Shown here one piece after another: positions 62,001 through 64,000 of a stretch of DNA of 64,000 bases. The stretch is from NCBI GenBank assembly GCA_000499405.2, contig HG738137.1:2604001-2668000 (forward strand), read 5' to 3'. Made by a program: the position numbers and the translations under genes. The DNA is from Onchocerca volvulus. Taxonomy: Eukaryota; Nematoda; Chromadorea; Rhabditida; Onchocercidae. Positions within the stretch are counted from its first letter, which is position 1; every line of letters starts with the position of its first letter. The notes beneath the pieces were generated by a model. That model worked only from the letters and a program-made list of their open reading frames with translations. It had not been told where the DNA came from and did no database searches.

Positions 62001-62529
62001 AATATTTCATCTATTTCCTGCACCCCTAAAAAACTTAACCTTATATCTAAGGGAGATACTTTGAAGACCAAATCCTAAGTATTAAAATTAAATGCAGTTC
62101 ACATTGAAAATATCCTAGAACAAAATACGTGTCATCGAGTTAGCAGAACCTAATAGTATCTGGACCATCTTGATGATCTTGATACACTAGGTATCAAAAA
62201 TAAATTTTCAAGACTAAAAAAAAATCGAACCATTTGATTTAAAAGATCGGAGATGTACAAAAAAAACTTCTCGATACGTCTGCACCTCATGCATTCCTCC
62301 ATACTAACACGATCCCACAGCTGATTTAATCGATCGATGGTATCACGAATAGAAGAAACCGCTTCAGCTGTCGAAAAATTAATTGAAACCCTAGAATTGC
62401 AAGTTGACGAATTGCACATGAACTTTAAAACTGAAAAATTTACAGATCCAATAATACCAAAATTATGCTGAAAACATGAAACACTAACAAAATAACTCAC
62501 CGTCTACGTGACAAGCTCTCCTTAGTCAT
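59077..62529 (-). CDS. spd-1: PRC1/Ase1/MAP65 microtubule bundler
   Basis: PRC1-family proteins cross-link antiparallel microtubules of the anaphase spindle midzone and are needed for cytokinesis. Ten exons join in phase to 491 codons: 62529-62501, 62390-62231, 61919-61782, 61591-61448, 61189-60950, 60809-60674, 60495-60296, 59937-59758, 59493-59338 and 59166-59077. The N-terminal two thirds is coiled-coil. The microtubule-binding signature WKDLWNEKVEFERRANDKSR, then YHNRG, lies at residues 317-341. The basic Ser/Thr-rich tail has TPKK (T427) and a further TP (T439), like the CDK-regulated sites that restrain PRC1 before anaphase. The short first exon, MTKESLSRRR, was chosen because it is the only join found that keeps phase. 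The terminal exon is unresolved: a candidate at 59,016-58,999 would add five residues and a stop. Confidence 0.9.
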
Positions 62530-63800
62530 TGCTTGAAATTTCAATAAATCCAGACAAATTTATTCAGATCAATTCCGGAGAGCTGAAAGCTGTTAAAAAA
62601 ATCACTAAAAATATAGTTCTTTTAAAAGTGCTTGACCAATATTTTTATGAGAGTCGCTTTTTTCTCAATTTTACGATAAAATGTTTTCTTTTTTTTGCTA
62701 TTTAAAACATAAAGATAGTCAAAGTGGCAATGCATAACAAAAAAAAAAGATTTACAATTTATAGAAGGACATATCAATTAGCGCAAAAATATTTGAATAG
62801 CAAAAGTCAAAATTCATTTTTTACCATTCTCACTGCAGACTAAACAAATCTTGATAATTATATAATATATGAAAGATGGATGATATTTTAACCGCATTAC
62901 CGCATTCCAGAGCAATCAATTTTTACTTTCTTCTAATTAGGTATTTCGTCGAGAAACAATGATTCACCTCACCATTAGAGTTTAAATTAAATCTTAATTA
63001 ATTAAACTAATCGAAGTTAAAACTAATCTTTGAACACTATGCCGCAAATAATACTATCTCTTCCAAATTACAGATCAAATAATTACCACTCCAAAAATGC
63101 AACACAGTTTTCAAATTTCTCTTGACCGCCTTTTGACAGAATTCAAGTTTTCATCTCCTAATACAGCACAAAATCAAGTGTAGATTTAACGTCCTCAAAA
63201 TATTGCTCCATTTGACTATTCAAATATTTGTTATAAAGGTGAACGTGTCATCGTAAAGACTAAATTTTAACTAAATATGCTGTGATGATTTGCTATAACT
63301 TATGTTTTGAATACTATTTTACTAAAATAATAAATAATTAATACGGAAATATTTGTTATAACGAAAAGGAATTTCCTTTTGGATAATTAAGTAATGAATC
63401 AATTGCTGCCAGAATCAGTCTAATTAGGAACGTTTTACCAGTTTCTTCTGATACATCTAAAAAGAAGATTTCTCCAGTACCGTTACTGACAGTTTACATT
63501 ATTTGATCGTAAATGTCTTTTTGCTCAAGTGTTAGCTTAGGAATATTTGATTGCACATATGACAAAAGATAATTTTGTTCACGAAACAATTCTACATCAA
63601 ATGAAACAGTAGCAGATCGATTCACTCTCAGCTTTGCTCATAACCGTATATCTTCAAGTCGGGGTGCACGTCTCTGCTCTTATTTGAGCCATTTTTTGTA
63701 TTTTTCGCTGATGCTCGCTCATCTTTAGTTTGATTTGCAATTAGTTGTTGCATTACTTCGCTGTGCGAGTACAACGACTTAAGTTTGATCTGCTCTGAGG
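62530..63800. other. spd-1 upstream region, no gene seen
   Basis: This AT-rich sequence presumably holds the spd-1 promoter. Only short frames occur. Confidence 0.4.
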
Positions 63801-63814
63801 TGTTATTTGGATGA

Positions 63815-63915
63815 ACTAAAGCAGCTCGATTGCACTTGAACTGTCCTAAAACAAGATGAACTCTGTCCTCGAAATTGAAAGCAGATCTATTGCACCTGAA
63901 CTGTTCTCGAAATTA
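63815..63915 (+). repeat. two-copy imperfect tandem repeat
   Basis: GATGAACTAAAGCAGCTCGA... and GATGAACT...AAAGCAGATCTA are followed by TTGCACTTGAACTGTCCT and TTGCACCTGAACTGTTCT respectively. The unit is about 57 bp. It directly precedes a copy of the dispersed repeat. Confidence 0.55.
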
Positions 63916-63929
63916 TTTGAGAGTATCCA

Positions 63930-64000
63930 AGCGAATTGATCACTGGATTATTCTTATCTTTGTCACCTATAGGGAAGAATAAAATTCTTTGGCTGTCGAT
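63930..64000 (+). repeat. dispersed repeat, copy 3, cut by window end
   Basis: TGATCACTGGATTATTCTTA followed by CTTTGTCAC matches the cores near 4.9 kb and 24.5 kb. It continues beyond the window. Confidence 0.45.

Noticed and set aside
1..64000. tRNA, rRNA or CRISPR features
   Set aside because: A scan by eye for tRNA T-loop patterns and regular spaced repeats found nothing convincing.

Overview
The window is AT-rich eukaryotic DNA with many short introns (GT...AG, mostly TTTNAG-type acceptors). Start codons lie a few bases after an acceptor-like site, which suggests spliced-leader trans-splicing. An exact copy of the 22-nt nematode SL1 leader is present. The organism is therefore a nematode. 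The protein set and the AT-rich base composition fit a filarial-type (clade III) worm, but the species cannot be fixed from this sequence alone.

Layout: (i) 0.3-4.0 kb, minus strand, ufd-1 (p97/CDC-48 cofactor), six exons. (ii) 4.0-6.05 kb, a divergent intergenic region with decayed repeat sequence. (iii) 6.05-14.85 kb, plus strand, imb-1 (importin beta), 19 exons that join in phase to 884 residues. (iv) 14.85-19.45 kb, non-coding, carrying one copy of an 0.8-kb diverged repeat. (v) 19,452-57,000, a giant inverted repeat with two arms of about 17.15 kb, nearly identical, around a 3.2-kb unique spacer. (vi) 57.0-59.0 kb, non-coding, with a GC-richer islet and a second copy of the 0.8-kb repeat. 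(vii) 59.1-62.5 kb, minus strand, a PRC1/Ase1/MAP65 homologue (spd-1). (viii) 62.5-64.0 kb, no gene seen.

The palindrome is the notable part. Each arm carries two nuclear hormone receptor genes pointing toward the spacer. 'NHR-A' (7 exons, 901 aa) has an RAR-like DNA-binding domain and a shortened ligand-binding domain with no recognisable AF-2 end. 'NHR-B' (4 exons, 523 aa) has an intact DNA-binding domain with an unusual P-box (EGCKS), then a stop just after it, with a decayed remnant of the ligand-binding exon downstream. A and B are paralogues, and their similarity extends into the 3' flanks. The spacer holds a third, single-copy gene, 'C' (minus strand). It resembles the N-terminal exon of NHR-A and carries a 15-residue tandem repeat, but no zinc-finger exon was found for it. 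Each arm also holds an exact SL1 sequence without the splice donor an SL RNA gene needs. The history I infer is: local duplication of a receptor gene (A/B/C), loss of the ligand domain in B, inverted duplication of the A-B block, and homogenisation of the arms. The outer ~1.5 kb of the arms is clearly more diverged than the inner part.

The flanking single-copy genes (ufd-1, imb-1, spd-1) are conserved housekeeping genes of protein degradation, nuclear import and the spindle midzone. I see no functional link between them and the receptor block.
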